Assembly (NCBI GenBank): GCA_036898135.1
Contig: CM072511.1
Coordinates: 25,082,968-25,146,967 of the forward strand
DNA: 64,000 nt
Source: Oncomelania hupensis
Lineage: Eukaryota; Mollusca; Gastropoda; Littorinimorpha; Pomatiopsidae
Reading direction: 5' to 3'
Shown in pieces: positions 10,425-21,115 of the stretch. Position 1 is the first letter of the stretch. Each line of letters starts with the position of its first letter. Made by a program: the position numbers and the translations under genes. Under the pieces are notes generated by a model. The model saw only the letters and a program-made list of their open reading frames with translations. It had not been told where the DNA came from and did not search any database.

Positions 10425-10600
10425 TCCCTGCCGCCCAGGATTATGCTCAGTTGTCTGGGACCGATAACAATGCACCTAAATCTGCAAGTTGGCGTCTCGG
10501 GAGGGTTGAATGAGATCGCGTTTGGCCCAGCGCCTTGAGCATCTCCTGAGCTGAAAAAAGCGCGCTATAAAAACAATTGCAATCATAAATATCACTTATT
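10425..10600 (+). repeat. SINE 3' part (AAGCGCTATATAA family)
   Basis: Contains CGCCCAGGATTATGCTCAG, GCGCCTTGAGCATCTCCTGAG and AAAAGCGCGCTATAAAAACAA, the same block order as in the longer tRNA-headed SINE at 34440-34740. No tRNA head is visible here, so it is 5'-truncated. Confidence 0.65.
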
Positions 10601-10689
10601 AGCGTGTTTTGTATCATGATGTAATAACAGTCTCATTGTTGACAAACTTGCATTTGCTTGGTTTTGGCATTGCACCGCAGAACATTAAA

Positions 10690-10700
10690 AATAATAATAA

Positions 10701-10731
<31 letters not shown>

Positions 10732-10782
10732 AAGAAGAAGAAGAAGAAGAAGAAGAAGAAGAAGAAGAAGAAGAAGAAGAAA
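10690..10782. repeat. (AAT)n-(AAG)n microsatellite
   Basis: Short AAT run followed by about 78 bp of AAG. The arginine-only frame over it is an artefact. Confidence 0.95.
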
Positions 10783-11639
10783 TAAAAGAACGACGGAAGA
10801 AGTAATTAGGTTTCTGTCTCCAGAGCTTTCGTCAACCTAATTTTACCTCCCTTGTTTAAAGCCAATTATGACGTTCGCTTTTTGCCGCTAGTTCGACATT
10901 GACAGATATCCTCGTCAAAAGACTGGGAAGGAAAAGACCGGGGAGGGGGGGGGGATGTCCGGAGGAGAAGAGACCGGGGAGGATTGTTATGGTGTGGGGA
11001 GAGGGGGTGGGAGTGACCGAACACCCCTGGTCATCCCCTCCCCAACTCCAAGTGTGTGTGCGCATGGGTAAAATGGGGATGGGTTGGGAGCGCGATCGAG
11101 TGTTTGTTAGGAGCGGGGGGTAGCGGAGAGGTGATGATGTTGTTTGTGCGAATTTAAAGAATATTCTTAAATGTGTTATTAATCCCGCAGTTACGGTGTT
11201 ATCCGTTTCGGCAAACGAGGTACGCTCTGTTGTTTCCATTTCAATAATCTCTCATTCTCTCATTCGCTAGCCTCATGCGTGTAATCTACCGCATTCGCTA
11301 TAGAGCTGTTGGCACCCAACTTGTGTAATGCCCCTGTGGTAAAGTGATACTACTTAGTCCTGGTCGAAAGAGCGAGGGAGAAAACTCTATTTTAAAAAAG
11401 TTATGGAAAACATATTGAGTCAGGAAACTTTTTTTTTCAATGCCGGTCCAACAGCTGCTAGCCTAGGTGTCTCAGTGTTCTTTAGAACTGGAATGTCCAC
11501 ATTTTCGACAGTTAAAAATTGCGGATTGCGAACCACCTTTATTTAAGAAATGATTTATAGCAGAATTACAGGACTTGTTTTCTCTATAATTGCACTATAT
11601 ATTTTTAAAACTTCCGGTTCACGAGGACTTGATGCGAGG
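10783..11639. other. No gene recognised; G-rich tract
   Basis: Contains a purine-rich, G-run-rich segment at 10925-11120 on the + strand. The short frames on both strands across it look compositional, and I see no splice-bounded exon or known repeat. Confidence 0.4.
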
Positions 11640-11740
11640 CGTTATTTCATTAAATCCTACCCGGGAGGTGATTTTTTTTTATTTTGGACAACGAAAATCT
11701 TGTTGGAACAATAAAGATTCTGATACTGATTCTAAACAGT
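11640..11740 (+). repeat. CR1/L2-like LINE 3' end
   Basis: Ends with GGAACAATAAAGATTCTGATACTGATTCT, in form a LINE 3' terminus with a short repeated tail. Similar ends occur in inverse orientation at 33300-33430 and 43396-43500. Confidence 0.45.
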
Positions 11741-12439
11741 AATTCTTTCGCGAAAATCAAAATTGCCTAAAGAGAAAACATTTTGGCTTGTACACTGGTC
11801 TTTATTTTTTTGAAAATAGCAATGGATGATAAATGGAGTTTAGTTCTTCGATTTGTCCATCTGTAATAAGCACTATTATTTTTTTATATTCAATCTTCAA
11901 GGATTCTTAGCTCGAGGTGGATGTGTGATTTGATAAAATAAAGCCAACATTTCATTTGTTGTTGTTGTTGTTTATCTTCTTCTTCTTCTTCTTCTTCTTC
12001 TTCTTCTTCTTCTTCTTCTTCTTCTTCTTCTTCTTCTTCTTTTTCTTCTGCTCCGGGAAGGGAAGGGAGGGACAGAGATATAGAGATAAAGACAGATAGA
12101 CAGTGAAAAAGAAATAAAATTTTCAATGTAGGGGAATGGGGAAGAGCAGTGGTTGTGGTGGGTGAGAAGGTGAAGAGTGGAGGTATTATGGGTAGAAAAA
12201 AACGCCAGAAAGACAGAACGCTGTCCAGGAACGTTTTCTCTGTCTAATGAAAGCTTTGAAAAATGTTGGGCTCCAGGCACTCGTCATTCAATTATTACGA
12301 GTTTAATATTTAACTCGCATACATAGCAATGTGAATCTAGGTACTCGACACACACACCCTACCGTATCTCCCTCCCTCTACCCCTAAAGAAAATAAATTA
12401 TTACAAATAAATGAAATGAAATAAAAAAATTCCAGAAAT
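11741..12439. other. Non-coding stretch with a CTT microsatellite
   Basis: Holds the (CTT)n tract at 11976-12042 and otherwise AT-rich sequence. No supported exon or RNA. Confidence 0.4.
11976..12042. repeat. (CTT)n microsatellite
   Basis: About 22 CTT units, with a short GTT run just upstream. Confidence 0.95.
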
Positions 12440-14085
12440 ACAAGATACAAGAAAACTTTATTATCTCACTCTGAGAAATTAAGACATGTTTTGCAGGCAG
12501 TTAAAGAAGTCATCAATCAATAAAAAGAAAACATAACACCACAGTTGGCACTTCACATTCTTACTGGACATCTATATATCATTTTCTTTCTCGCTTATAT
12601 TAATCTGGTCCTGATTTGGCTCTGAAGAGTCCGCTGGACCTAAAGCAATAATCATGTAATGTAATGTAATGCTTATATTAATGTACAGATAACAGGTTAA
12701 AAGATTATTTAATGTAAAGGAAAAGAACATTCATGTTGTATTTGTAAATGTACATAAGATCATACAAATCAATTCTAATCACTGAGATAACTACACAAGC
12801 AAAGAATGGAGGACTTATATTTTACAAACCTGTAACAGCTGTCATTGCACAAATTAGCACCACAAGTGATTAAGTGATTAAAAGAAATAGTATAAATAAA
12901 GGCACTCTCTTTTTCTTACACACACGCACACACCTAGTCCTCCACACACACCGTCACAGATTATTTATACTTATTCAGAAGTTCGATCGACTTTGGTACA
13001 AAGCTGCATTTGGTTCTCACAGTGGAAAATTTAGGCCCTCGAAAACGGCAAGCAGATGGTAAAAGTGTATAATGCTTTGCAAGGACGTGTGTGGTGTCTC
13101 TCGCAATCTCTTTAGCCTTTCCCACTGCACGGCACTCGTACAACTCAGTCAGACTCTTCTGTTTCTGTCCAATCACTTTCAGGCACACTTTCACCACTCT
13201 GTCAAGCGCTAAGCACAATCTTGTTCTTCACATTTAGACTTCCATACCAGCAGAAAAAGCCAAATGTTAAAACAGATTCGATAAAACATCTGTAAAATGT
13301 ACACAAAACAGGCTGACTGACGCCTAAGGAGCAGAGTTTCTGTAGGCAGTATAATCTTGACTGACATTTCTTGTGGATTACAGCAATATTTGAATCAAAA
13401 ATGAGTTTGTTATCCAGTACAGCTCCAAGGCATTTATACTCACTCACACGCTCAACTATCACTCCATCAATCATCAGATCCGGAATGACAGCCGGTCCCC
13501 TACGGAAATCTATAAGCATTTCTTTAGTCTTTTTGACATTTAGGCCCAAGTAATTCACTTTGCACCAGGTGATGAACGGGCAACTTCCTGAAAGTAAACA
13601 GAATCAGAGTTTGAAAGGTCTTGAAGGGCTGTATCGTCAGAGTATTTAATAAGAGGGGTGGTGTCAGTACCATTACAATTATTTGTGTATAAAGTAAACA
13701 ATACTGGAGAGAGAACTGTACCTTGAGGTGATCATGTGGGGGTGCTAAGGGAATCAGTGAGAGCATTTTGAAAACATACAGTTTGGGACATGTTTACTAG
13801 AAAGTCTACGATCCACAGGATCAGTTTTGGGTCTACTTCAAGTTTCAGGAGTTTCAGTGCCATCAGATGGGGTTGGATTATATTAAAGGCAGAAGAAAAA
13901 TCTACTAAAAGAATACGCACAAAAGAACCGGATTTTTCCAGATGATTGTATGCATTGCTGAGTAGAGTAAGTGTTGCGTCGTCAGTGGATCTGTTCTGCT
14001 TGTATGCGAACTGGTGTGGATCGAGTAGATGCTGTGTTTGCGATTTAAGTTTACTCAGAACAACACGCTCAAAACATTTAATCAC
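12440..14085 (-). pseudogene. Rex1/CR1-like LINE remnant, RT and C-terminus
   Basis: Minus-strand reverse transcriptase fragment, 5'-truncated at about 14085. The visible order is: 14085-13732 with KCFERVVLSKL, DPHQFAYKQNRST and LVDFSSAFNIIQPH (first catalytic Asp); 13766-13524 with PQG and the YSDD catalytic pair near 13625-13657; 13558-13202 with NYLGLNVKKTKEMLIDFRR and EYKCLGAVLD; 13218-12961 ending in the FVPKSIELLNKYK-type terminus. Several frameshifts separate the pieces, so it is inactive. A 3' UTR runs to about 12440, interrupted by a 66-bp family A insertion. The DFSSAFN and short C-terminal arginine/serine region point to the Rex1/Babar or CR1 group; the exact clade is not certain. 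Confidence 0.8.
12605..12670 (+). repeat. 66-bp 3' fragment of family A with TSD
   Basis: Contains only the family A 3' end (TCCGCTGGACCTAAAGCAAT then ATGTA repeats) and is bounded by GCTTATATTAAT at 12593-12604 and 12671-12682. Extreme 5' truncation plus a 12-bp duplication shows that family A moves by target-primed reverse transcription. Confidence 0.85.
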
Positions 14086-14099
14086 AATTGGGGTCAGGG

Positions 14100-14304
14100 C
14101 AACTGGTCTATAGTCATTTAATTCATATCTGTGCGAGAAGAGTCATAAATATTCCAAAAATTACATTTAAAAATAGTTTCCGTCCGCCCGTCTGTCTGTC
14201 CGCCGTTTGGACGTGCAAAACTTGCAAATGGATTAATACCTCAGAACATATTTCAACTATCATCACCAAACTTAGTAAGATGGGGTTTTTTTATCCATGA
14301 GACC
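14100..14304 (+). repeat. Family H-like repeat, copy 2
   Basis: Contains CCGTCCGCCCGTCTGTCTGTCCG and a following stretch with the same phrasing as other family H copies. It adjoins a family B LINE fragment. Confidence 0.4.
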
Positions 14305-14660
14305 TCATAAATGATCAGTGACTAACGACGAAGCCTCACAAACCATCAAACAGGTCACTGGACAAAACGATGACTGGCTCACAGTAGTGAAGGTACGGAA
14401 ACTCCGATGGTATGGGCACATCACCAGAGCATCAAACTTTGCAAAGACCATCCTACAAGGCGCTGTGCAAGGAGGCAGACGAAGAGGGAGACAGAAAAAG
14501 AGGTGGGAGGACAACATTCGATAATGGACTGGTTTGACACTCTGAGTGAAGCCATGAAGACTGCTGAGGACATGGAAAGATGGAGAGCGCTGGTTAAACG
14601 ATCATCCGTGGTGCCCTAACGACTTTGGAGTTACGGGATAGGTTAGGATAGGGTCTTGTA
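14305..14660 (+). pseudogene. 5'-truncated family B LINE fragment
   Basis: Encodes the last part of the family B reverse transcriptase polyprotein (TNDEASQTIKQVTGQ, then KLRWYGHITRASNFAKTI, then RRRGRQKKRWEDN), with a stop or frame change near 14521. It ends in GGATAGGTTAGGATAGGG, the degenerate (GGATA)n tail. Same family as 8606-9076 but opposite strand. Confidence 0.8.
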
Positions 14661-14664
14661 CGTC

Positions 14665-14920
14665 AGTGTCGGTCTTTAAAATCTTCCTCCTCCTCTTGCT
14701 CCTCCTCCGCTCTCACCTCCTCCCATTTTCTCTCTCTCCCTCCATATCCCACTTTTTTGGCCTTTTCTTTCATTGTGAGATGTTTGTCAGTTTCGGTCTT
14801 TAAAATCTTCCTCCTCCTCTTGGTCCTCCTCTGCTCTGACCTCCTGCCATTTTCTTTCTCTCCCTCCATATCCCACTTTTTTGGCCTTTTCTTTCATTGT
14901 GGGATGTTTGTCTTTTTACT
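14665..14920. repeat. Two-copy tandem repeat, about 123 bp unit
   Basis: The segment from CGGTCTTTAAAATCTTCCTC to the TTGGCCTTTTCTTTCATTGT block occurs twice in direct tandem with few differences. It is pyrimidine-rich and non-coding. Confidence 0.85.
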
Positions 14921-15535
14921 ATCAGCTTCGGTCTTTAGTTTGAAATCCGACTTAATTCTGACTTTCGCCATCTTTCTTTTTCTCCCCTCCCCTTTTCGTC
15001 CTTCGGCGTTGCATCTCACTCTTCTGCTACATTTCCCCTGCTCCTTATAATAAGACAAACAAGTGCTTACATAAGCCAAAAGTCTGCTCATTTAGATAAA
15101 ACACAAAAGGGAGTAAACACAGAAGAAGAGAGAAAAAGAGCTAATTTTGGAGCTCATTAAATCTCTTCTTCAGGTAGACACGACACTGAAGATCCAAGAT
15201 CAAAACCATACTTCCCCACAAAACGTGCAAAAAAAAAAGAATTAAAATGATATGTATTTTCATTTTAATTCTTTCTCCTTCTTGTTCTGCTTGTCCTGTA
15301 TCTTCTAATCTCGGTCTTCTCAGCCCTCATACACTGGCTTTCAAATTGGATTTTATTCCGAGCTTGGTCTTACCGGTTGGTTAAGGTGACGGTAGGCATT
15401 GACTGAGTACCTGGTTACTCATTGACGTAGACAAAAGAAAAACTGCTTGCTAATGAAATTGCCAGTTACCGTTCTTCTTTCACTAAAAGCGTCGTGCTTC
15501 CTTTCTGCTTCGATCGATAGTTTGTTATTGTTGTT
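14921..15535. other. No gene recognised
   Basis: Mixed-composition sequence containing a short AATTAAAATGA/TCATTTTAATT inverted repeat near 15238-15272. No splice-bounded coding segment with a convincing protein was found. Confidence 0.35.
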
Positions 15536-15536
15536 G

Positions 15537-15625
15537 CTCTTCTTCTTCTTCTTCTTCTTCTTCTTCTTCTTCTTCTTCTTCTTCTTCTTCTTCTTCTTCT
15601 TCTTCTTCTTCTTCTTCTTCTTCTC
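15537..15625. repeat. (CTT)n microsatellite
   Basis: Long uninterrupted CTT tract. Homopolymer-like frames on both strands are artefacts. Confidence 0.95.
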
Positions 15626-15808
15626 CTCCTCTTTCTTCATTCCTTCCTGTCTTTCTTTATTTCTTTCTTCCATTACTTCTTTTTTATCGTTGTCTTGGTC
15701 ATAGTATTCGTTGTCCAAATCGCCTTCATCATCGTCCTCAGAATTGTCGACACAAAATGTACCACCACCTGCTTAGTCTTTGTTATCACCATCACCACAT
15801 CATTATCA

Positions 15809-15868
15809 TTACATTACATGATTATTGCTTTAGGTCCAGCGGACTCTTCCGAGCCAAATCAGGACCGG
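15809..15868 (-). repeat. 60-bp 3' fragment of family A with TSD
   Basis: Minus-strand copy of the family A terminus (GGTCCAGCGGACTC on the + strand), bounded by ATCATTATCA at 15799-15808 and 15869-15878. It is the second extremely truncated copy of this retroposon. Confidence 0.85.
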
Positions 15869-15879
15869 ATCATTATCAC

Positions 15880-16500
15880 CAACCACTACAACAACAACAT
15901 TAACTTCAAGAACCACCGTCACCACTAACGCCGTCATCGTCGTTGTCATCATCATCATCACCATCATCATTACTACCACCACCCCCTGTCCATTACAACT
16001 TCCTCCACTGCCACCGTCGCAGTAGTTTCCTTGCCTCTGTACATTTCACAGACGTTGCCAAGCAACCAACGTAGTTGGATAGTTTGTTTGTTTGTTGTGC
16101 TGAGTTGGTTTTAGCGGTCTTTGCTCTCTTTTGGCGTCTGCCACTAAAATGTTATGGGGCTTAAAGCTCACTAATTCCATGCACGGTACTTATTAATTTG
16201 TTAATCTTTTGAATAGCTGCCGTTGTTAAAACAGCCATCGCAAAGGGTTAACAGTGTTTCACTGTGCTAATGTGTCGTGAAGTCAAGACACAAGAAGTCA
16301 GCAGTCGTTCAATTGTTCTCAGAATATACCATACACGGGGGTTTTAAGCTACTGAGACTTTAAGAAGAGTATAACGTTAGAAGCATTATATATTTAGCGA
16401 ATTGGTTTGAATCAGTCAGGAAGTTACTCAGAGAAAGACAGACATGAAGACTGAGTGTGTTTGCCGGTTTCCAAAGTAGAAAGGCTCTTCTATTTAGTAT
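15880..16500. other. Intergenic or upstream intronic sequence, no gene seen
   Basis: Includes trinucleotide-rich ATC/ACC sequence at 15940-16010. Missing 5' exons of the host gene could lie here or further upstream, but none could be supported. Confidence 0.3.
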
Positions 16501-16511
16501 AAATATAAGCC

Positions 16512-16525
16512 TATGTTGTTGCTGC

Positions 16526-16559
<34 letters not shown>

Positions 16560-16665
16560 CTTCTTCTTCTTCTTCTTCTTCATCATCATCATCATCTGCA
16601 TCATCATCATCATCATCATCATCTTCATCATCATCTTCTTCTTCTTCCTCCTCTTTCTCCTCCTC
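16512..16665. repeat. Compound (GTT)(CTT)(ATC) microsatellite
   Basis: Adjacent runs of GTT, CTT and CAT/ATC triplets about 125 bp upstream of the first recognised exon of the host gene. Confidence 0.9.
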
Positions 16666-16788
16666 ATGTCTTTCTTTTCTTTCTTTATTTTCTCCTCCTG
16701 TTTTCGTTCTGTCTTTCTCTGCCTCTTTCCAATGTTTTCAAACTAGCAGTTACCATACGGTGTCTATGTTACTTGGGGTTTGTTCCAG

Positions 16789-16845
16789 TGTTCTCGAGCG
16801 TGTTCGACGACCAAGTTCGATGCTGAGACCTGCCTGGATCTTTGT
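16789..16845 (+). CDS. Host gene exon: CxxxC cysteine-rich segment
   Basis: Acceptor TTTGTTCCAG and donor GTAAGT bound 57 nt in phase 0-0. The peptide is CSRACSTTKFDAETCLDLC, with two CxxxC pairs ten residues apart. The spacing continues into the next exon (a third CxxxC), as in the N-terminal cysteine box of anosmin-1. It is the weakest exon because it is short, but the splice consensus is good, phase 0 fits the next exon and four cysteines in 19 residues are unlikely by chance. It probably belongs to an extracellular domain. Further upstream coding exons must exist. Confidence 0.5.
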
Positions 16846-17110
16846 GTAAGTAGCCTAGCTGCAGTTAGTTTATGTAATATAATAGTTCATGATGTATCAC
16901 CGATATCTGTTCATTGGTGTAGTCATTGAATTTTTTGTCTCCCTATTATCACTTTTGATTGTCGTTTGGGATCATCGCTAATAATTTAAAAAATAAAAAA
17001 AGAAATATTGAAAACTTATTTTCGCCCACACGTCTGTCCGGACGATTCAGTGTGACCTCATTTGGCATTTAAGTGACCCTTTCGTCGCTGGAATTCACGT
17101 GTTATCATAT

Positions 17111-17743
17111 TGTTACGTTGAGATCTGTTCGTTTTAATTTGCAACGCATGCAATAATAGAGTGTATTTACCTTTGATTTGATTTTGCGTTGTTATTAGAA
17201 GAAGCTTTGTATAACGTTGGTGATTTTAGCTGTTCAATATTATTTGAGAATTTTCGAGAGTTTGTTGTTTACTATCGATCGAAGCGTATGGATAATTCTA
17301 GTGGTAACTATAGAAGCTTCCATCCCAAATAAGGTTGTATGACGTGAGACAGTGATGACGAAGTTAATTTTGATTGGTTGTGGTGTGTCACGTTGGGGGT
17401 ATTATCGCCTGTTCTGGAGTATGTAGAGACTATATAAGTGTCGCACTGATTCAAAATAAGAGAGAGTTGAAAGTAGAGAGAGTTGTTGTATTAGATTTGA
17501 GAAAGTTGTAAAAAGTGGAAAGTTTATAGTTCAGAATTGCAGAGTGGAAAAAGCGATTGAAAGATTGTATGCAGTTGTTGATGTGTGCTGAATAAAAGTG
17601 GAGAACTTCATACGACGACTCCAGCCTTGTTGATTATTGAACGGGTTGCGTGGATAAACGAATCTGAGTTACACCTATCAGGATTTCAAGCATCGGGGCT
17701 GAATCAACTACTGATAGAGATAAAAACAACATCGAGTGTAACA
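17111..17743 (+). repeat. 5' LTR of Gmr1-like copy 1
   Basis: 633 bp from TGTTACGTTG to GAGTGTAACA, with matching TGTTAC/GTAACA ends. Contains a TATATAAG promoter-type box near 17430 and AATAAA near 17592. Compared with 22800-23505 it lacks a 36-bp GC-rich segment near the start (between AGA repeats) and a 49-bp segment further in, each gap flanked by short direct repeats. Confidence 0.85.
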
Positions 17744-17746
17744 TTT

Positions 17747-17766
17747 TGGAGGCCAAGCCGGGATCC
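17747..17766 (+). other. Primer-binding site candidate of copy 1
   Basis: TGGAGGCCAAGCCGGGATCC begins three bases after the LTR. It starts with TGG as expected for pairing with a tRNA 3' CCA end; which tRNA was not identified. Confidence 0.5.
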
Positions 17767-18204
17767 ACGTCATAGCCAAGGGTTCAACTTCTACAACAAG
17801 CGAGTCAACGTTACGAGAGGCAGTCATCGAGGGTAGCCGCCAAGGAGTTGCGTCGGGAGGGGCCAACATACTGGGACTACATCCCCGATAGATTCGGGTT
17901 GACTGCAAGGGCGTGTAGTCGCTGAGGAGTTGCTTCGTGAGCGAACAACAGACCGGTACTACGTGGCTGCCGTAAGACTACGTCGAGGGACAGTCTCGGA
18001 GCTACATCGCAAGTATTAGAGACAGCGACGAGCGGACGTCGCGTCTACTTCAGCACAGGAGCGTATACATCAAGACCAGCGTGGTGCAGCGTCGCATACG
18101 ACGAGGACAGCGAGGCCTGCGTCAGCGAAAGCGACTAGTAGCAAGCATCAGCGCTACTGCAGAAAGCGTGCTGTTCTAGAACAGTCTAGAAAGGTGCAGC
18201 ATAG

Positions 18205-18270
18205 TAAAAAGCTTTCCAGAAAAGAACTTTCCAGAAAAGAACTTTCCAGAAAAGAACTTTCCAGAAAAGC
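18205..18270 (+). repeat. Tandem 15-mer just upstream of gag
   Basis: Four direct copies of CTTTCCAGAAAAGAA immediately before the Gag start at 18277. Function unknown; it may be part of the leader or packaging region. Confidence 0.8.
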
Positions 18271-18276
18271 ATCAAG

Positions 18277-19380
18277 ATGGCTGACTTCTGGCAGAAAGGG
18301 GTTGAACTGAATCTTAAAGGCAAACAGCTGACGGAGTACGTCAAATTCCAGGAGAGAATAGTGCGTGAAGAAAGAGAAGAACAGCGACGACGAGAAGAAA
18401 TAGAATTAGATCAGAAGAGTCTAGAAAGAGAAGAGCAGCGACGCCAAGAAGAAAGAGAATTAGAGGAGCAGCGACGCCGAGAAGAAAGAGAATTAGAGGA
18501 GCAGCAACGCCGAGAAGATAAGGAAGAACAGCGTCAACGGGAAGAAAAAGAAGAACAACGCAGGCGTGAAGAGAGAGAGGAACAGCGTCGGCGTGACAAG
18601 ATGGAAGAAAGACGACTAGAGGCTGATCGTCAGTACCAGCTAGAGTTGGCGAGTATCCAAAACAATCAGCATGCGCCACAAGTAATCAGCGACCACATGG
18701 CTCCAAAATTACCAGCGTTCGTCGACTGGAAAGACCAGATCGACAGCTATCTGGCGAGATTCGAAAGGTTCGCCGAAAGCTCCAACTGGCAACCCCGAGA
18801 CTGGGCAATTCGACTCAGTGCACTTCTGACGGGGCAAACACTCGAAGTTTACACCAGACTGTCGAACGATGACGCCAAAAACTACGACGTCTTGAAAGAG
18901 GCCCTATTGCATTGCTACGGCTTTACAGAGAAGGGTTACCATAAACGCTTTCGTGAATGCCAGCCTTTGTCAGACGAGACACCAACGCAATTTGTGGAGC
19001 GCCTGTCGTCATACTTACACAAGTGGGTGGAACTATCAGGCAAAGGGAAGTCTTACGATAGTCTCCATGACCTGATCGTGAAGGAGCAATTCCTCAATGC
19101 CTGTCACAAGGACCTGTCGACCCACTTAGAATTACAGAAGCTGCAGACGCTTAATGATGTGACCGAGGTTGCTGAAAGATACCTCCTCGCTCACGGAAAA
19201 ACGCGGGGGCCACCCAAGGCGACGAAACCATTTCAGAAGACTGGAAACCATGGGAACCAGATCCAGGGGAGCCAGACGAGCCAGAGACACACGGACTCCA
19301 CGCCACTTCCCAGGGAAGGGCATTCAAGAGGCTGTTTTACCTGCAACGCTACAGACCACAGAGCGGCTAGCTGTCCTTAA
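18277..19380 (+). CDS. Gag-like polyprotein, SCAN-like capsid, CCHC (copy 1)
   Basis: 367 codons, the structural protein that would build the retrotransposon capsid. Residues about 27-125 are an extreme Glu/Arg/Gln coiled coil (repeated EEQRRREE-type units). Residues about 140-310 are an alpha-helical capsid: FVDWKDQIDSYLARFERFA, WAIRLSALLTGQTLEVYTRL, then FVERLSSYLHKWVELS and VKEQFLNAC, the pattern of the SCAN-related capsid of Gmr1-like elements. A zinc knuckle follows at about 352-365, CFTCNATDHRAASC (CX2CX4HX4C). The TAA at 19378-19380 corresponds to CAA in copy 2 and the frame continues into protease, so the ancestral Gag and Pol were one reading frame. Confidence 0.8.
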   Translation: MADFWQKGVELNLKGKQLTEYVKFQERIVREEREEQRRREEIELDQKSLEREEQRRQEERELEEQRRREERELEEQQRREDKEEQRQREEKEEQRRREEREEQRRRDKMEERRLEADRQYQLELASIQNNQHAPQVISDHMAPKLPAFVDWKDQIDSYLARFERFAESSNWQPRDWAIRLSALLTGQTLEVYTRLSNDDAKNYDVLKEALLHCYGFTEKGYHKRFRECQPLSDETPTQFVERLSSYLHKWVELSGKGKSYDSLHDLIVKEQFLNACHKDLSTHLELQKLQTLNDVTEVAERYLLAHGKTRGPPKATKPFQKTGNHGNQIQGSQTSQRHTDSTPLPREGHSRGCFTCNATDHRAASCP

Positions 19381-20142
19381 AACAAAAGTAGCGGACAGCG
19401 GAGCAATACGGACAATGCAGCGGCGGGCAACCGGCAGAGGCGGTTCTCCAATCAACGACAAACCAGTAGCTCTGACCATCAAGTGTGCGGCGGGAACGTC
19501 ATTCTTCCGAGTGAGACCGAGCGCACAACTATTCCCGCGGACGTGCAAGAGTGCATGACTGATGGCCAACTTCTCCTTGCCAACGGAAAATCCTTCCCCG
19601 TCGTCGCCAGCGCAGCTGTGACCGTACAGAACATGCCCGTTTCCAAGGGACGCGTCGGAAATCATGAAGTGATTGTTCTAAGAGACTCGGGCTGCAGTGG
19701 GGTCATCGTCAGAGAAGACCTAATCGCTAAAGAACAGTTCACTGGCGATTCTAAATGGACACTCATGGCCGACAGCAAATGTGTGAAAGCGCCAGTTGCA
19801 AAGATTCAAGTCAGCACCCCTTTCTACATAGACGAAGTAGAAGCGGTTTGCCTGAAGAGGCCGCTGTATGATTTGATGATCGGGAATATCGACGGCGCGA
19901 GACGACCCGACGACCTCGATTCAGAATGGAGTCCTGCCTCAACCCAACGTGTCGAAGTTGTGGAGGAGGATCCATTGCCGTTTCCCGATGGAGACCTTAC
20001 AGAGCTGCTACGGGACAATGTGGCTACTCCGGCTCAGCCCTGCCGACCCGAGATCGTCGGTGCCGTTACTACCAGGGCCCAGGCCAAGAGAGACACTGAA
20101 AGTCGCCGACAACTCCAAAGCTGCAATCGTGGACAGAGATAA
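19381..20142 (+). pseudogene. Protease region of Pol (copy 1)
   Basis: Same frame as Gag after the ochre codon. A retroviral-type aspartic protease core is recognisable by VIVLRDSGCSGVIV at about 19663-19710, where DSG is the active-site loop (DTG or DSG in this class). The further strand block LYDLMIGNIDGAR (about 19864-19905) is the usual closing part of Gmr1-type protease. A frame change near 20090-20100 separates it from integrase. The open part from 19483 is 219 codons. Confidence 0.75.
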
Positions 20143-21115
20143 GCTGATCCAGCTCCAGGAAGCTGATAGCACTTTAAAGAAGTACAGGAACCGCCAAGCC
20201 CACGTGACCAACGGCAGTGGCACGGTCTATTTTGAGGTGAAGGCCAAGATGCTGTACCGAATCTTCCAGCACCCGAGGGTCAACGGAGGGAAACCACTAC
20301 GTCAAATCTTGGTACCGTTACCCCTAAGGCGCCAAGTGATGGAAGTAGCTCACGACTCCATCATGGGAGGTCACCTAGGCATCAGGAAGACGTCAGACAC
20401 AATCCAGGCAGTGTTCTACTGGCCAGAACATCATGCGGACGTCAGCCGTTTCTGCCGATAATGTGACATTTGCCAGAAGACCATACCTCGAGGAAGGGTC
20501 CCGAAAGTGCCTATACAGAGGATGCCTCTGATCAACCGACCTTTCAAGAGGGTGGCCTTGGACTTAATCGGCGAAATAAAGCCTCCGAGTGAAGAAGGTC
20601 ATCGGTGGGTACTGACTTTAGTGGACTATGCGACTCGGTACCCAGAGGCAGTGCCTCTAAAGAAGATTGACACTGAAACTGTTACAGAGGTCTGGTGGAC
20701 ATGTTCAGCAGACTTGGAGTGCCTGAAGAGATCCTGACAGACCTCGGGACACAGTTCGTCTCTGACTGTATGAAGGAGGTCAACAGATGGCTGAGCATCC
20801 GGCATTTAACTACGACACCCTACCATCCAATGTGCAACGGGCTGGTCGAGAAGTTCAATGCTACGCTGAAGTCCACCCTGAAGAAACTGTGCAGCGAGCA
20901 GCCCAGACAATGGCATCGCTACATCAACGCCTTACTGTTCGCCTACAGAGAAGTGCCGCAGGAATCCACCAGCTTTTCTCCATTCGAGCTGCTGTATGGA
21001 AGAACAATCAGAGGGCCGATGCACATCCTAAAAGAACTGTGGACGAAGGAAGTAGAGACCCCAGCTACCAGTACGTGTTTGAGCTACGGGAGAAGCTGGA
21101 GCAGACTCTCGAGAT
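20090..21115 (+). pseudogene. Integrase N-terminal and catalytic domain (copy 1)
   Basis: In two or three frames. The HHCC zinc-binding module is visible as AHDSIMGGHLGIRKT...FCR, with a stop (TAA, 20459-20461) between the two cysteine positions, then CDICQK. The catalytic core has ALDLIGEI (first Asp, about 20560), LTDLGTQFVSD (second Asp, about 20735) and GLVEKFN (Glu, about 20845), the D,D-35-E pattern of integrases that join retroelement DNA to the host. A one-base loss near 20686 shifts the frame within the core. It is placed before reverse transcriptase. Confidence 0.8.

Noticed and set aside
10658..10840. Poly-Arg frame
   Set aside because: Translation of an AAG/GAA microsatellite; same for Phe/Leu, Ser, Asp, His and Ile frames at 15447, 16457, 32305, 37823, 41433, 57205 and 59575.
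19378..19380. Programmed stop read-through between Gag and Pol
   Set aside because: The second copy has CAA at this codon, so TAA is a private mutation.
20008..20223. Antisense frames across the retrotransposon pol regions
   Set aside because: Shadows of the coding strand; the sense frames carry the protease, integrase and RT motifs.
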